5,652 nucleotides of DNA from Clostridia bacterium (GCA_017437345.1 JAFSBJ010000015.1:1-5652), one strand, 5' to 3'; counted from the stretch's first letter, positions 1 to 5,645 are shown. Notes: a model not told the origin generated them from the sequence alone. Translations and numbers: made by a program.

Positions 1-686
1 AACTTAAAAACAAATTTGGCGTAGAGGTTACCCTTGAACCACCAAAAGTTCCTTATCGTGAAACAATACGAAAAACTGTTAAGGTAGAAGGAAAGCATAA
101 AAAACAATCCGGCGGACACGGACAATATGGCCATGTCTGGATTGAGTTTGAGCCATGCGAAAGTGAAACACTTGTTTTTGAAGAAAAAGTATTCGGCGGA
201 AGCGTTCCTAAGAACTATTTCCCTGCGGTTGAAAAAGGCTTGCAGGAAAGTATGCAGAAAGGCGTTTTAGCAGGATATCCTGTTGTTAACCTTAAAGCTA
301 CTCTCCTCGACGGCTCATACCATCCGGTTGACTCCTCTGAAATGGCATTTAAGACAGCAGCATCCCTTGCATTTAAAGCAGGGCTTGAACAGGCTTCTCC
401 GGTTCTCTTAGAGCCAATCGGTCACCTCAATGTAATCGTTCCTGATGGTTATACAGGCGATATTATCGGGGATATCAATAAGAGACGGGGCCAGATGCTT
501 GGTATGACTCCTCAGGGAGAAGGAATAACACTTATCGAAGGGGAAATTCCTGTTGCTGAGATGTATTCTTATGCAAACGACCTTCGTTCATTAACACAAG
601 GCAGAGGCGAATTTACCTTTGAATTTGAGCGTTATCAGGAAGCTCCTCAGAATGTTGCCGAAAAGGTAATTGCTGAAAATAAATAG
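1..686 (+). CDS. fusA: Elongation factor G, type 2-like (3' part only)
   Basis: EF-G is the cytoplasmic GTPase that drives ribosome translocation after peptide bond formation. Only the last 227 codons are visible (reading frame from base 3), about a third of the usual length near 690 residues, so the GTPase domain lies upstream of the window. Visible parts are the end of domain III, domain IV (about residues 20-130 of the visible part) with QSGGHGQYGHVWIEFEP and GGSVPKNYFPAVEKG, and domain V (about 135-225) with YANDLRSLTQGRGEFTFEF. The domain IV tip DGSYHPVDSSEMAF keeps the conserved His (visible residue 107) that enters the decoding centre. KHKKQSGGHGQ and the tail ERYQEAPQNVAEKVI look more like the second EF-G paralogue of Clostridia than like the canonical str-operon copy, which usually ends with a DHYEEVP-like stretch. 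The gene is followed by its own terminator rather than by tuf. EF-G family is certain; the paralogue assignment comes from memory of family sequences. Confidence 0.95.
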   Translation, partial: LKNKFGVEVTLEPPKVPYRETIRKTVKVEGKHKKQSGGHGQYGHVWIEFEPCESETLVFEEKVFGGSVPKNYFPAVEKGLQESMQKGVLAGYPVVNLKATLLDGSYHPVDSSEMAFKTAASLAFKAGLEQASPVLLEPIGHLNVIVPDGYTGDIIGDINKRRGQMLGMTPQGEGITLIEGEIPVAEMYSYANDLRSLTQGRGEFTFEFERYQEAPQNVAEKVIAENK

Positions 687-693
687 TTAAATT

Positions 694-723
694 ACTGACA
701 CCGCAAATGCGGTGTCAGTTTTT
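694..723 (+). terminator. Intrinsic terminator of the EF-G gene
   Basis: A perfect 11-bp stem (ACTGACACCGC at 694-704 with GCGGTGTCAGT at 709-719) closes an AAAT loop and runs into TTTTT. It starts 8 bases after the EF-G stop codon. The U-run lies only on the plus-strand side, so it terminates the EF-G transcript just before the next promoter. Confidence 0.93.
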
Positions 724-724
724 C

Positions 725-753
725 TTGACAAAGAGTTATAAATGTTGTAATAT
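725..753 (+). promoter_or_regulatory. Sigma-A-type promoter for the pseudouridine synthase gene
   Basis: A consensus -35 TTGACA (725-730) is separated by exactly 17 bases from a -10 TAATAT (748-753, one mismatch to TATAAT). The predicted transcription start is near 760, giving a leader of about 23 bases to the ATG at 783. The -35 begins two bases after the U-run of the EF-G terminator, so this gene is insulated from its upstream neighbour and read from its own promoter. Confidence 0.85.
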
Positions 754-782
754 TTTTAAAAACCGATTAAGAAGTGAAGATA

Positions 783-1679
783 ATGAACAAAGCTATACTC
801 AAATATATTGTCCCTGAAAAAGACGGCGGGAAAACAGTTGAAAAAATCTGCAAAACAAGGCTTGATATTTCATCTAAGCTTTTCGTTTTTCTTAAATTAA
901 ATGGAAAATTAACTCTGAATGGGGAAATATGCAAAAGTATTGACATTGTAAGGGTTAACGATATCCTTGAAGTTGATATAACGGAAGAAGAAGCATCTTT
1001 AAATATAGTTCCAACTAACATTCCCATCGAAATTCTATATGAAGATGATTTTATTTTAGTCGTAAATAAGACAAGAAATATGAGCGTTCATCCTTGTATG
1101 GGGGATTACGAAAACACTCTTGCAAACGCAATAACACATTATTGGGCGCAAAGAGAGGAAAAACATAAATTCCACGCCGTAAACAGAATTGATAAGGATA
1201 CCTCGGGGGTCTGCGTTATTGCAAAAAACCAGTTCGCCCACGGTGTTTTATCTTCTCAGATTAAAAACAAAAGCTTTAAGAGAAAATATATGGCGATTGT
1301 TCATGGAGTCATAAATCCTGACCACGGAACAATTGATATGCCTATAAAAAGGGAAAAAGAGAGTGTTATTAAACGCATAGTAGCGGAAGACGGGAAAGAC
1401 GCTGTAACTGAGTATAAAACCGTTAAAAAGGGCGAAAAATATTCTTTGGTAGATATTGTCCTGCATACTGGAAGAACGCACCAGATAAGAGTTCATTTTT
1501 CTCATATAGGAAATCCGTTGCTTGGAGACTGGCTGTACGGCAGTGGCGATGAGGAGAGAGAACTGGCAAAAGGGCACCTGCTCCACGCCTATTATATTGA
1601 ATTTTTTCATCCCGCCACAAAAGAAAAAATGCTTTTCAATTTACCACTACCTGACGATATGTCCCGAATTGACATTTAA
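783..1679 (+). CDS. RluA-family RNA pseudouridine synthase
   Basis: This enzyme isomerises specific uridines to pseudouridine in rRNA or tRNA; the target site cannot be told from sequence. From the ATG at 783 it is 298 residues, normal for the family. The N-terminal part (about 14-70) looks like an S4 RNA-binding domain and the catalytic domain spans about 80-290. The signature HAVNRIDKDTSG (131-142) holds the presumed catalytic Asp137, with Asn where many members have the His of HRLD. HTGRTHQIRVH (228-238) is the second conserved family motif. An in-frame GTG at 774 would add MKI, but nothing like a Shine-Dalgarno precedes it and the predicted leader would be only about 14 bases; GAAGTGAAG (771-779) gives the ATG at 783 a modest one. 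No terminator follows, so some transcripts may continue into ptsH. Family is certain; assignment to RluA, RluC, RluD or a Bacillus paralogue is not attempted. Confidence 0.94.
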   Translation: MNKAILKYIVPEKDGGKTVEKICKTRLDISSKLFVFLKLNGKLTLNGEICKSIDIVRVNDILEVDITEEEASLNIVPTNIPIEILYEDDFILVVNKTRNMSVHPCMGDYENTLANAITHYWAQREEKHKFHAVNRIDKDTSGVCVIAKNQFAHGVLSSQIKNKSFKRKYMAIVHGVINPDHGTIDMPIKREKESVIKRIVAEDGKDAVTEYKTVKKGEKYSLVDIVLHTGRTHQIRVHFSHIGNPLLGDWLYGSGDEERELAKGHLLHAYYIEFFHPATKEKMLFNLPLPDDMSRIDI

Positions 1680-1715
1680 ATTGCCCTTTATGCAGTATAA
1701 AAATCAAAAAAACTG

Positions 1716-1744
1716 TTGACATATGAAGAAATTTAGGGTATTCT
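1716..1744 (+). promoter_or_regulatory. Sigma-A-type promoter for ptsH
   Basis: A consensus -35 TTGACA (1716-1721) and a -10 TATTCT (1739-1744, four of six matches) are separated by 17 bases. Predicted start is near 1751, leaving a leader of about 47 bases. That leader contains a short inverted repeat, AAGCT (1768-1772) with AGCTT (1779-1783), just upstream of the ribosome binding site. No catabolite-responsive (cre) element was recognised. Confidence 0.8.
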
Positions 1745-1797
1745 ATATATAAGTGTTTAACGAAGAGAAGCTCTAAAAAGCTTAAAGGAGAGGTAGT

Positions 1798-2058
1798 ATG
1801 TTTCTTAAAGAAGTAGTTGTTCAGAATCAGGTTGGCCTTCACGCCAGACCCGCAACTTTCTTCATTCAAAAGGCTAATGAATATAAATCAAGCATTTGGA
1901 TTGAAAGAGATGAACGAAAAGCTAACGCAAAGAGCCTTTTGGGCGTTTTATCGTTAGGGGTTACAAAGGGAGTCAGCATTACGATTTCTGCAGATGGTCC
2001 TGATGAAGAAGAGGCAGTTAACAGCCTTATTGAACTCATTTCTTCTGATTTTTCTTAA
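1798..2058 (+). CDS. ptsH: HPr, phosphocarrier protein of the sugar phosphotransferase system
   Basis: HPr is the small cytoplasmic carrier that takes phosphate from enzyme I, charged by phosphoenolpyruvate, and passes it to sugar-specific EIIA domains. At 86 residues it has the usual length. GLHARPATFF (13-22) contains the phosphorylated His15 and its partner Arg17. NAKSLLGVLSLGV (43-55) contains Ser46, the site used by HPr kinase/phosphorylase in Firmicutes; Ser46-P HPr is the corepressor of CcpA. His15 rules out the regulatory paralogue Crh, which has Gln there. A strong ribosome binding site, AAAGGAGAGG (1784-1793), precedes the ATG. The gene has its own promoter and a hairpin behind it and is not next to ptsI, as is common in Clostridia where ptsH often stands apart. 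Whether it is the only HPr of the organism, serving sugar uptake, or a mainly regulatory copy cannot be decided here. Confidence 0.95.
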   Translation: MFLKEVVVQNQVGLHARPATFFIQKANEYKSSIWIERDERKANAKSLLGVLSLGVTKGVSITISADGPDEEEAVNSLIELISSDFS

Positions 2059-2073
2059 TATTGATTTTCCGTG

Positions 2074-2101
2074 TATGCCTTACAAATGTAAGGCATATTT
2101 T
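2074..2101 (+). terminator. Probable intrinsic terminator or attenuator between ptsH and uvrC
   Basis: A perfect 10-bp stem (TATGCCTTAC at 2074-2083 with GTAAGGCATA at 2088-2097) closes an AAAT loop and is followed by TTTT, then ACTTT. It begins 16 bases after the ptsH stop codon. The stem is weaker and the U-run shorter than in the EF-G terminator. No promoter fits in the 19 bases between it and uvrC, so incomplete termination is likely, leaving uvrC at a lower level than ptsH. Confidence 0.75.
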
Positions 2102-2120
2102 ACTTTAAGGAGATTTAATT

Positions 2121-3980
2121 ATGGCATCGGCTAAAATTACTGAAAAACTGAAAAATCTGCCTTTAACTCCCGGAGTTTATCTAATGAAAGACTCTGATGG
2201 GGGTATTATTTATGTTGGGAAAAGCAAGGTTTTGAAAAATCGCGTAAGCCAGTATTTTCAAAAAACCGCAAACCACTCTCCTAAAACCGTTGCTATGATT
2301 GAAAAGATAGAAGATTTTGACTACATTTTAACCGATACCGAGGCCGAAGCTCTAGCTCTCGAATGTAATTTAATCAAAAAATATCGCCCTAAATATAATA
2401 TTTTGTTAAAAGACGATAAGCAATTCCCATATATAAAAATTACCATGAACGAGGATTATCCGCGAATTATAATGACCCGACGGGTTGTAAAGGACGGAAG
2501 CCTTTATTTTGGACCATATATGAGTGGTTTTATGGTAAGGGACACCCTTGATGTTATCAAAAAGATTTTTATGGTAAGAAGCTGTAAAAAGGTTCTTCCG
2601 AGAGATATTGGAAAAGAGAGACCATGTCTGTTGCATCATCTTAAACAGTGTAGCGCACCTTGCGCAAATCTTATATCGAAGGACGAATACAGGGAAACAT
2701 TCAGCAGGATAGAAGATGTTTTAAAAGGTAATTATAAAGAGATTTTAAGCCTTTTAGAAGAGAAAATGCAAAAAGCCTCAGAGAATATGGAATATGAAAA
2801 GGCGGCGTCCTATCGCGATAAAATTAAAAGCATCACAGCTCTTAGTGAAAAACAAAAGATAAGCTCTGCAAAAGAGAATTCAAGGGATGTTTTTGGTATT
2901 TATTTAAGCGATGCAGAGAGTTGCATTCAAATCTTTTATATCAGAGAAGGAAAGGTTATCGGCACTGAAAACTTTGTTTTTGAAAGAAATAATAACACCC
3001 CGAAAGAAATTATAGAGGCGTTTATCAAGCAGTTTTATTATGCGTCTACCAATTTACCAAAAGAGATTATAATCCCAGAGGAATTTGACGAAATGGAAGA
3101 TGTTGAAAACTGGCTCAGCAAAAATTCCGGCCACAGAGTTCATTTGATTGTTCCAAAACGGGGAGAAAAGCTTCGTCTTTTAGAAATGGTCTCTAAAAAT
3201 GCCGAGGAATCTTATAAGATCCATAAATTCAAGCGCGACAAAGAAAACTCTGACGGGAACAGAATCTTATCTGAACTTCATAGTCTTTTAAAATTAGGTG
3301 CTATTCCTTATAGAATTGAAAGCTATGATATATCAAATATTTCAGGGAGCGACAGTGTTGGCGCTCAGATTGTTTACCAAAACGCCAAGCCGTTACGAAA
3401 AGCATATAGAAAATTTAACATAAAAACAGTTGAAGGGGCGGACGACTATAAGAGTATGCAAGAAGTTATCCAAAGACGCTTTTTAGAAGCATACAAAGAG
3501 GAAGAAGCGCTTGCAACAGGCGAACTTATCAAAGGAAAAGAGAAGTTTTTGCCACTTCCTGACCTGATTCTCCTTGATGGCGGCAAAGGTCATGTCACCT
3601 CAGTCAAAGAGGTTTTAAAAGATTTAAACGAAGAAATTCCCGTATTTGGTATTGTCAAAAACGATAAACACCAAACCAGAGGATTAGCAGATGAAAAAGA
3701 AGAAATTTTACTTCAAAAAGATGGGGAGTTATTTAAGTTTCTGGCTTGTATGCAGGATGAGGTTCACGATTTTGCAATAAGAACCTTCCGGAACAAACAC
3801 GAAAAAAGTCTGTCAAAATCTGTTCTTGAGAACATTTCGGGAATTGGTCCGCAAAAGAGGAAGAAGCTTCTTATGTATTTTAAAAGCGTGAATAAAATAA
3901 AAGATGCGGATTTAAGCACTCTCCAAATGGTTTTGGATAAAAAATCTGCTATGCAGGTTTATAATTATTTTCATAGATAA
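2121..3980 (+). CDS. uvrC: UvrC, excinuclease ABC subunit C
   Basis: UvrC is the dual-incision nuclease of nucleotide excision repair: recruited by UvrB at a lesion, it cuts 3' and then 5' of the damage. The 619 residues match the usual full length. In order: GIY-YIG nuclease domain (about 12-95; TPGVYLM and IIYVGKSKVLKNR with Tyr20, Tyr31 and Arg41), four cysteines at 155, 169, 177 and 181 in the spacing known to hold an iron-sulfur cluster in UvrC, a UVR motif that contacts UvrB (about 205-240, LLEEKMQKASENMEYEKAA), an RNase H-like nuclease domain (about 380-550) with acidic residues in SYDISN (Asp403), GADDY (Asp441/442) and LLDGGKG (Asp486) and His549 in EVHDFA, and a C-terminal helix-hairpin-helix region (about 565-619, ISGIGPQKRKKLL). 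AAGGAG (2107-2112) lies eight bases before the ATG. No own promoter is visible, so it is probably read through from ptsH. Nothing suggests damage to the gene. Confidence 0.98.
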   Translation: MASAKITEKLKNLPLTPGVYLMKDSDGGIIYVGKSKVLKNRVSQYFQKTANHSPKTVAMIEKIEDFDYILTDTEAEALALECNLIKKYRPKYNILLKDDKQFPYIKITMNEDYPRIIMTRRVVKDGSLYFGPYMSGFMVRDTLDVIKKIFMVRSCKKVLPRDIGKERPCLLHHLKQCSAPCANLISKDEYRETFSRIEDVLKGNYKEILSLLEEKMQKASENMEYEKAASYRDKIKSITALSEKQKISSAKENSRDVFGIYLSDAESCIQIFYIREGKVIGTENFVFERNNNTPKEIIEAFIKQFYYASTNLPKEIIIPEEFDEMEDVENWLSKNSGHRVHLIVPKRGEKLRLLEMVSKNAEESYKIHKFKRDKENSDGNRILSELHSLLKLGAIPYRIESYDISNISGSDSVGAQIVYQNAKPLRKAYRKFNIKTVEGADDYKSMQEVIQRRFLEAYKEEEALATGELIKGKEKFLPLPDLILLDGGKGHVTSVKEVLKDLNEEIPVFGIVKNDKHQTRGLADEKEEILLQKDGELFKFLACMQDEVHDFAIRTFRNKHEKSLSKSVLENISGIGPQKRKKLLMYFKSVNKIKDADLSTLQMVLDKKSAMQVYNYFHR

Positions 3981-4003
3981 GGGTCCAAAGAGTTATATTC
4001 ATA

Positions 4004-4050
4004 ATAAAAATTCGTGCAACGGCTTTTCTTTTGAAAAAACGCTGCACGAA
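4004..4050 (-). terminator. Intrinsic-terminator-like hairpin facing the minus strand
   Basis: Arms TTCGTGCA (4011-4018) and TGCACGAA (4043-4050) pair perfectly, and the stem continues inward in register to a four-base loop (4029-4032). Read as minus-strand RNA, 17 of 18 positions pair, two of them as G-U wobbles, with one U-C mismatch; the loop is AAAA and the 3' flank is TTTTTATTAT. Read as plus-strand RNA, the two wobbles become A-C mismatches, leaving 15 pairs, and the 3' flank is CAATTTATAT with no U-run. Structure and tail therefore both favour the minus strand, although no gene here is on that strand. It could stop antisense transcription before it enters uvrC, or end a small RNA. It may also act weakly as a plus-strand 3' end for uvrC. 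Confidence 0.6.
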
Positions 4051-4063
4051 CAATTTATATAAA

Positions 4064-4095
4064 CAACCTGGATATTTTAAATATATCCCGGGTTG
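4064..4095 (+). other. Imperfect RNA hairpin in the gap between uvrC and the pentein gene
   Basis: CAACCTGGATAT (4064-4075) pairs with ATATCCCGGGTTG (4083-4095): 12 pairs, one bulged C and a seven-base AT-rich loop. As plus-strand RNA position 4069/4090 is a U-G wobble; as minus-strand RNA it is an A-C mismatch, so plus is mildly favoured. No U-run follows, so it is not a normal intrinsic terminator. It may stabilise the 3' end of the uvrC transcript or be a processing site. Confidence 0.5.
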
Positions 4096-4098
4096 ATA

Positions 4099-4118
4099 GC
4101 TTATAGTTTATTATAAGC
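4099..4118. repeat. Short inverted repeat upstream of the pentein gene
   Basis: GCTTATA (4099-4105) and TATAAGC (4112-4118) form a perfect 7-bp inverted repeat around a six-base spacer. It covers the place where a -35 element for the downstream gene would lie, and on the minus strand it contains TATAAT (4115 to 4110). It could be an operator-like palindrome or a third small hairpin; the sequence does not decide. Confidence 0.45.
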
Positions 4119-4140
4119 AAAGAAAATTATAATGTTACAA
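4110..4140 (-). promoter_or_regulatory. Possible minus-strand promoter
   Basis: On the minus strand TTGTAA (plus 4140 to 4135) and a perfect TATAAT (plus 4115 to 4110) are separated by 19 bases, with TG one base away from the extended -10 position. Spacing and -35 are both suboptimal, and such matches are common in AT-rich gaps. It gains weight only because a minus-facing terminator lies about 60 bases downstream of the -10. Confidence 0.25.
4128..4133 (+). promoter_or_regulatory. Possible -10 element for the pentein gene
   Basis: A perfect TATAAT lies 20 bases before the ATG at 4154 and would place transcription start near 4140, just before the ribosome binding site. No good -35 exists at 16-18 bases upstream (TAGTTT or AGTTTA), and no extended -10 is present. 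It would need an activator or the flanking palindrome, or be non-functional, with the gene read through from uvrC. Confidence 0.3.
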
Positions 4141-4153
4141 AAAAGGTGAAAAA

Positions 4154-4849
4154 ATGCCATTTATTATTGATAGAAATATGAGGCAGAGTTGTATTGATTA
4201 TCTTAGAAAAATTGACTCTGAAATATATTTTTCGCAAAATTATGATAAAATATACTTTCCGGTTAACACTCATCCGGATATTCAAATCCATTTTGTTGAT
4301 TTCCGAACTGCTTTTGTTCCGCCGGAACTCTTTGATTATTACAAAAACACTTTGCCTTCCTTTATAGATTTAAAAGAAGGCGCGCGATCTTTGTGTGGTA
4401 CATATCCGGGGGATGTTGCATACAATGTAGCTAGAATTGGAAAATGTGTCATTTTAAATAAAAAGACCGTTGATGAAAATATACTTAATTATTATACTGA
4501 AAAAGGTTTTACAATAATAAATGTAAAACAGGGTTATACAAAGTGCAACATTTGTACCGATGGCAAGGTTGCCGTTACGGAAGATGAAGGAATTTACTCT
4601 GCGTTAATAGAAAACGGCATAAAAACTTTAAAAATTCCTGCCGGAAGCGTCCGTCTTAAAGGTTTTGATTACGGCTTCATCGGCGGGGCGAGCGGAAGCT
4701 TTAAGGATAAAATTCTCCTTTGTGGAGAAATAAAAGATAAAGAAATATTTAATCAGATAAAAAACTTCTTTAAAACGAATAATACGGAAATTATTGTAAT
4801 TGATAAGGAAGAATTAACCGATTACGGAAGTATACTTTATTTTGAATAA
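4154..4849 (+). CDS. DUF6873-type GME (pentein) fold protein, function unknown
   Basis: A 231-residue soluble protein with no signal peptide or membrane helix. I recognise it as the clostridial family named DUF6873, described as having the fold of guanidine-modifying enzymes (arginine deiminase superfamily). Landmarks are HPDI (40-43), CGTYPGDVAYNVARIG (81-96), VKQGYTKCNIC (124-134), VTEDEGIY (141-148), RLKGFDYGFIGGASG (167-181) and a C-terminal DYGSIL (223-228). The two Cys of KCNIC (131 and 134) and His40 are candidate functional residues by analogy with the Cys/His chemistry of penteins, but the classic arginine deiminase motifs are not obvious, so catalysis is unproven. AAGGTGA (4143-4149) lies four bases before the ATG. 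It is followed 55 bases later by the YtxC gene, a possible co-transcribed pair. Substrate and role are unknown; family recognition is from memory of related sequences. Confidence 0.8.
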   Translation: MPFIIDRNMRQSCIDYLRKIDSEIYFSQNYDKIYFPVNTHPDIQIHFVDFRTAFVPPELFDYYKNTLPSFIDLKEGARSLCGTYPGDVAYNVARIGKCVILNKKTVDENILNYYTEKGFTIINVKQGYTKCNICTDGKVAVTEDEGIYSALIENGIKTLKIPAGSVRLKGFDYGFIGGASGSFKDKILLCGEIKDKEIFNQIKNFFKTNNTEIIVIDKEELTDYGSILYFE

Positions 4850-4904
4850 TTTTTTACTGTGAAGTAATACTATTCTATATACTTTCGGAGGTGCTATTTT
4901 TCAT

Positions 4905-5645
4905 ATGATTGAACATAAAATTGACGACATAAGAATATATAACACTTCCAAAATTTTTGATAATATTAAGAAGGAAGAAATCGGGGATATTGTTGCAGAA
5001 TGGGTAGTTGATAATCTTGAAAAGGATTTGGTAACCGAAATATTCGAGAAGAACTATGAAGGATTTTCGAACACCGATAAGAAGATTATCCTTGTAAGAA
5101 CAAATGACCGTTTAAGTGCAAGCAGAAGGCAACGCTTTTATGCTGTAAAAACTGCAACAGACGAATATTTAAAGGAAAATAAAAACCTTAATGTAATAGG
5201 CTTTACAAGATTTCGCCTGCAAAACTATAAAGAATATCTCAAAAACACAATCGATGATACAATAGAAAAATATCTTGTTGAAAAAGAATACAAGGAATTT
5301 ATAAATCTTATAAAAGAATATCTTGTATATCAGGATAGTTTTATTAATATCTTAAATGTTTTTACAGAACGCAACAAGTACGTTTATATGGATGAGAAAG
5401 GCGAAGACATAACCGCTCGGCTGGAAGATACCTTTATTGTAGATGACAATCTAAGCGAGAGCGACAAACTCCTTACGATTTTAATTTTATGCAATCCTAA
5501 GAAAATAAACTGGCACAATCCTAACAAAGGAGAAAATAAAGATCTTATAAAAACCGTAATATCAATATTTGGCGGAAGGGTTAAATTTCATAAAAATTGT
5601 GAACCTTTCGCAGTATTCGACAGCAATAGACTTGACAATTTGTGA
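4905..5645 (+). CDS. ytxC: YtxC-family sporulation protein
   Basis: A 246-residue protein resembling YtxC, a family conserved in endospore-forming Firmicutes and named for sporulation; its biochemical role is unknown. Matching features are GFTRFRLQNYKEYL (99-112), the acidic/basic helical stretch IEKYLVEKEYKEFINLIKEY (120-139), and the C-terminal block with NPKKINWH (197-204) followed by TVISIFGGRVKFHKNCEPF (217-235), where the family often ends in a Cys-containing GCELC-like stretch; only one Cys (232) remains here. There is no signal peptide or clear membrane segment. At 246 residues it is a little shorter than the Bacillus protein (about 280). GGAGGTG (4887-4893) is a strong ribosome binding site but lies 11 bases from the ATG, longer than usual; no better in-frame start was seen. 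In Bacillus and many Clostridia ytxC is followed by thrS, which would lie just beyond the window. Confidence 0.82.
   Translation: MIEHKIDDIRIYNTSKIFDNIKKEEIGDIVAEWVVDNLEKDLVTEIFEKNYEGFSNTDKKIILVRTNDRLSASRRQRFYAVKTATDEYLKENKNLNVIGFTRFRLQNYKEYLKNTIDDTIEKYLVEKEYKEFINLIKEYLVYQDSFINILNVFTERNKYVYMDEKGEDITARLEDTFIVDDNLSESDKLLTILILCNPKKINWHNPNKGENKDLIKTVISIFGGRVKFHKNCEPFAVFDSNRLDNL
5632..5637 (+). promoter_or_regulatory. Possible -35 element inside the 3' end of ytxC (promoter cut by window end)
   Basis: A consensus TTGACA overlaps the last codons of ytxC. With a normal 17-base spacer its -10 would begin at 5655, beyond the last base, so it cannot be tested here. It may serve the next gene, but a chance match within coding sequence is equally possible. 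Confidence 0.2.

Larger units (their letters stand above)
4004..4103 (-). ncRNA. Candidate small minus-strand RNA in the uvrC downstream gap
   Basis: Speculative. If the possible minus-strand promoter (4110-4140) is used, transcription would start near 4103, pass through the imperfect stem 4064-4095 and end at the minus-facing terminator, giving about 100 nucleotides. No ATG is seen in the segment between that start and the terminator stem, so it would be non-coding. Against it, the proposed -35 is weak, the spacer is 19 bases, and the stem at 4064-4095 pairs slightly better as plus-strand RNA. I recognise no known RNA family. Confidence 0.22.

Noticed and set aside
1669..1701. Second possible ptsH promoter: TTGACA (1669-1674) with TATAAA (1696-1701)
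   Set aside because: The spacer is 21 bases, too long for sigma-A, and the -35 lies in the coding end of the upstream gene. The promoter at 1716-1744 is much better.
767..1869. Open frames antisense to or out of frame with the pseudouridine synthase gene (minus 767-1027, 1056-1241, 1248-1610, 1423-1620 and 1636-1869; plus 1522-1719)
   Set aside because: They lie across a gene with clear family motifs, lack ribosome binding sites of their own, and their translations resemble no family. They are shadows of the real gene.
1798..2058. Crh, the regulatory HPr paralogue
   Set aside because: Position 15 is His within GLHARPAT, whereas Crh has Gln there.
2406..2639. Minus-strand open frame inside uvrC
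   Set aside because: It overlaps the conserved UvrC cysteine region in antisense and shows no start signal or recognisable protein.
4853..4868. Small hairpin TTACT/AGTAA after the pentein gene as a terminator
   Set aside because: Only 5 bp, AT-rich, and not followed by a U-run; the T-run lies before it, not after.
4864..4883. Possible sigma-E-like sporulation promoter upstream of ytxC (GTAATACTA at 4864-4872 and TATACT at 4878-4883)
   Set aside because: The upstream element resembles a sigma-E -35 but no -10 of the right sequence lies at the required spacing, so the match is probably chance.
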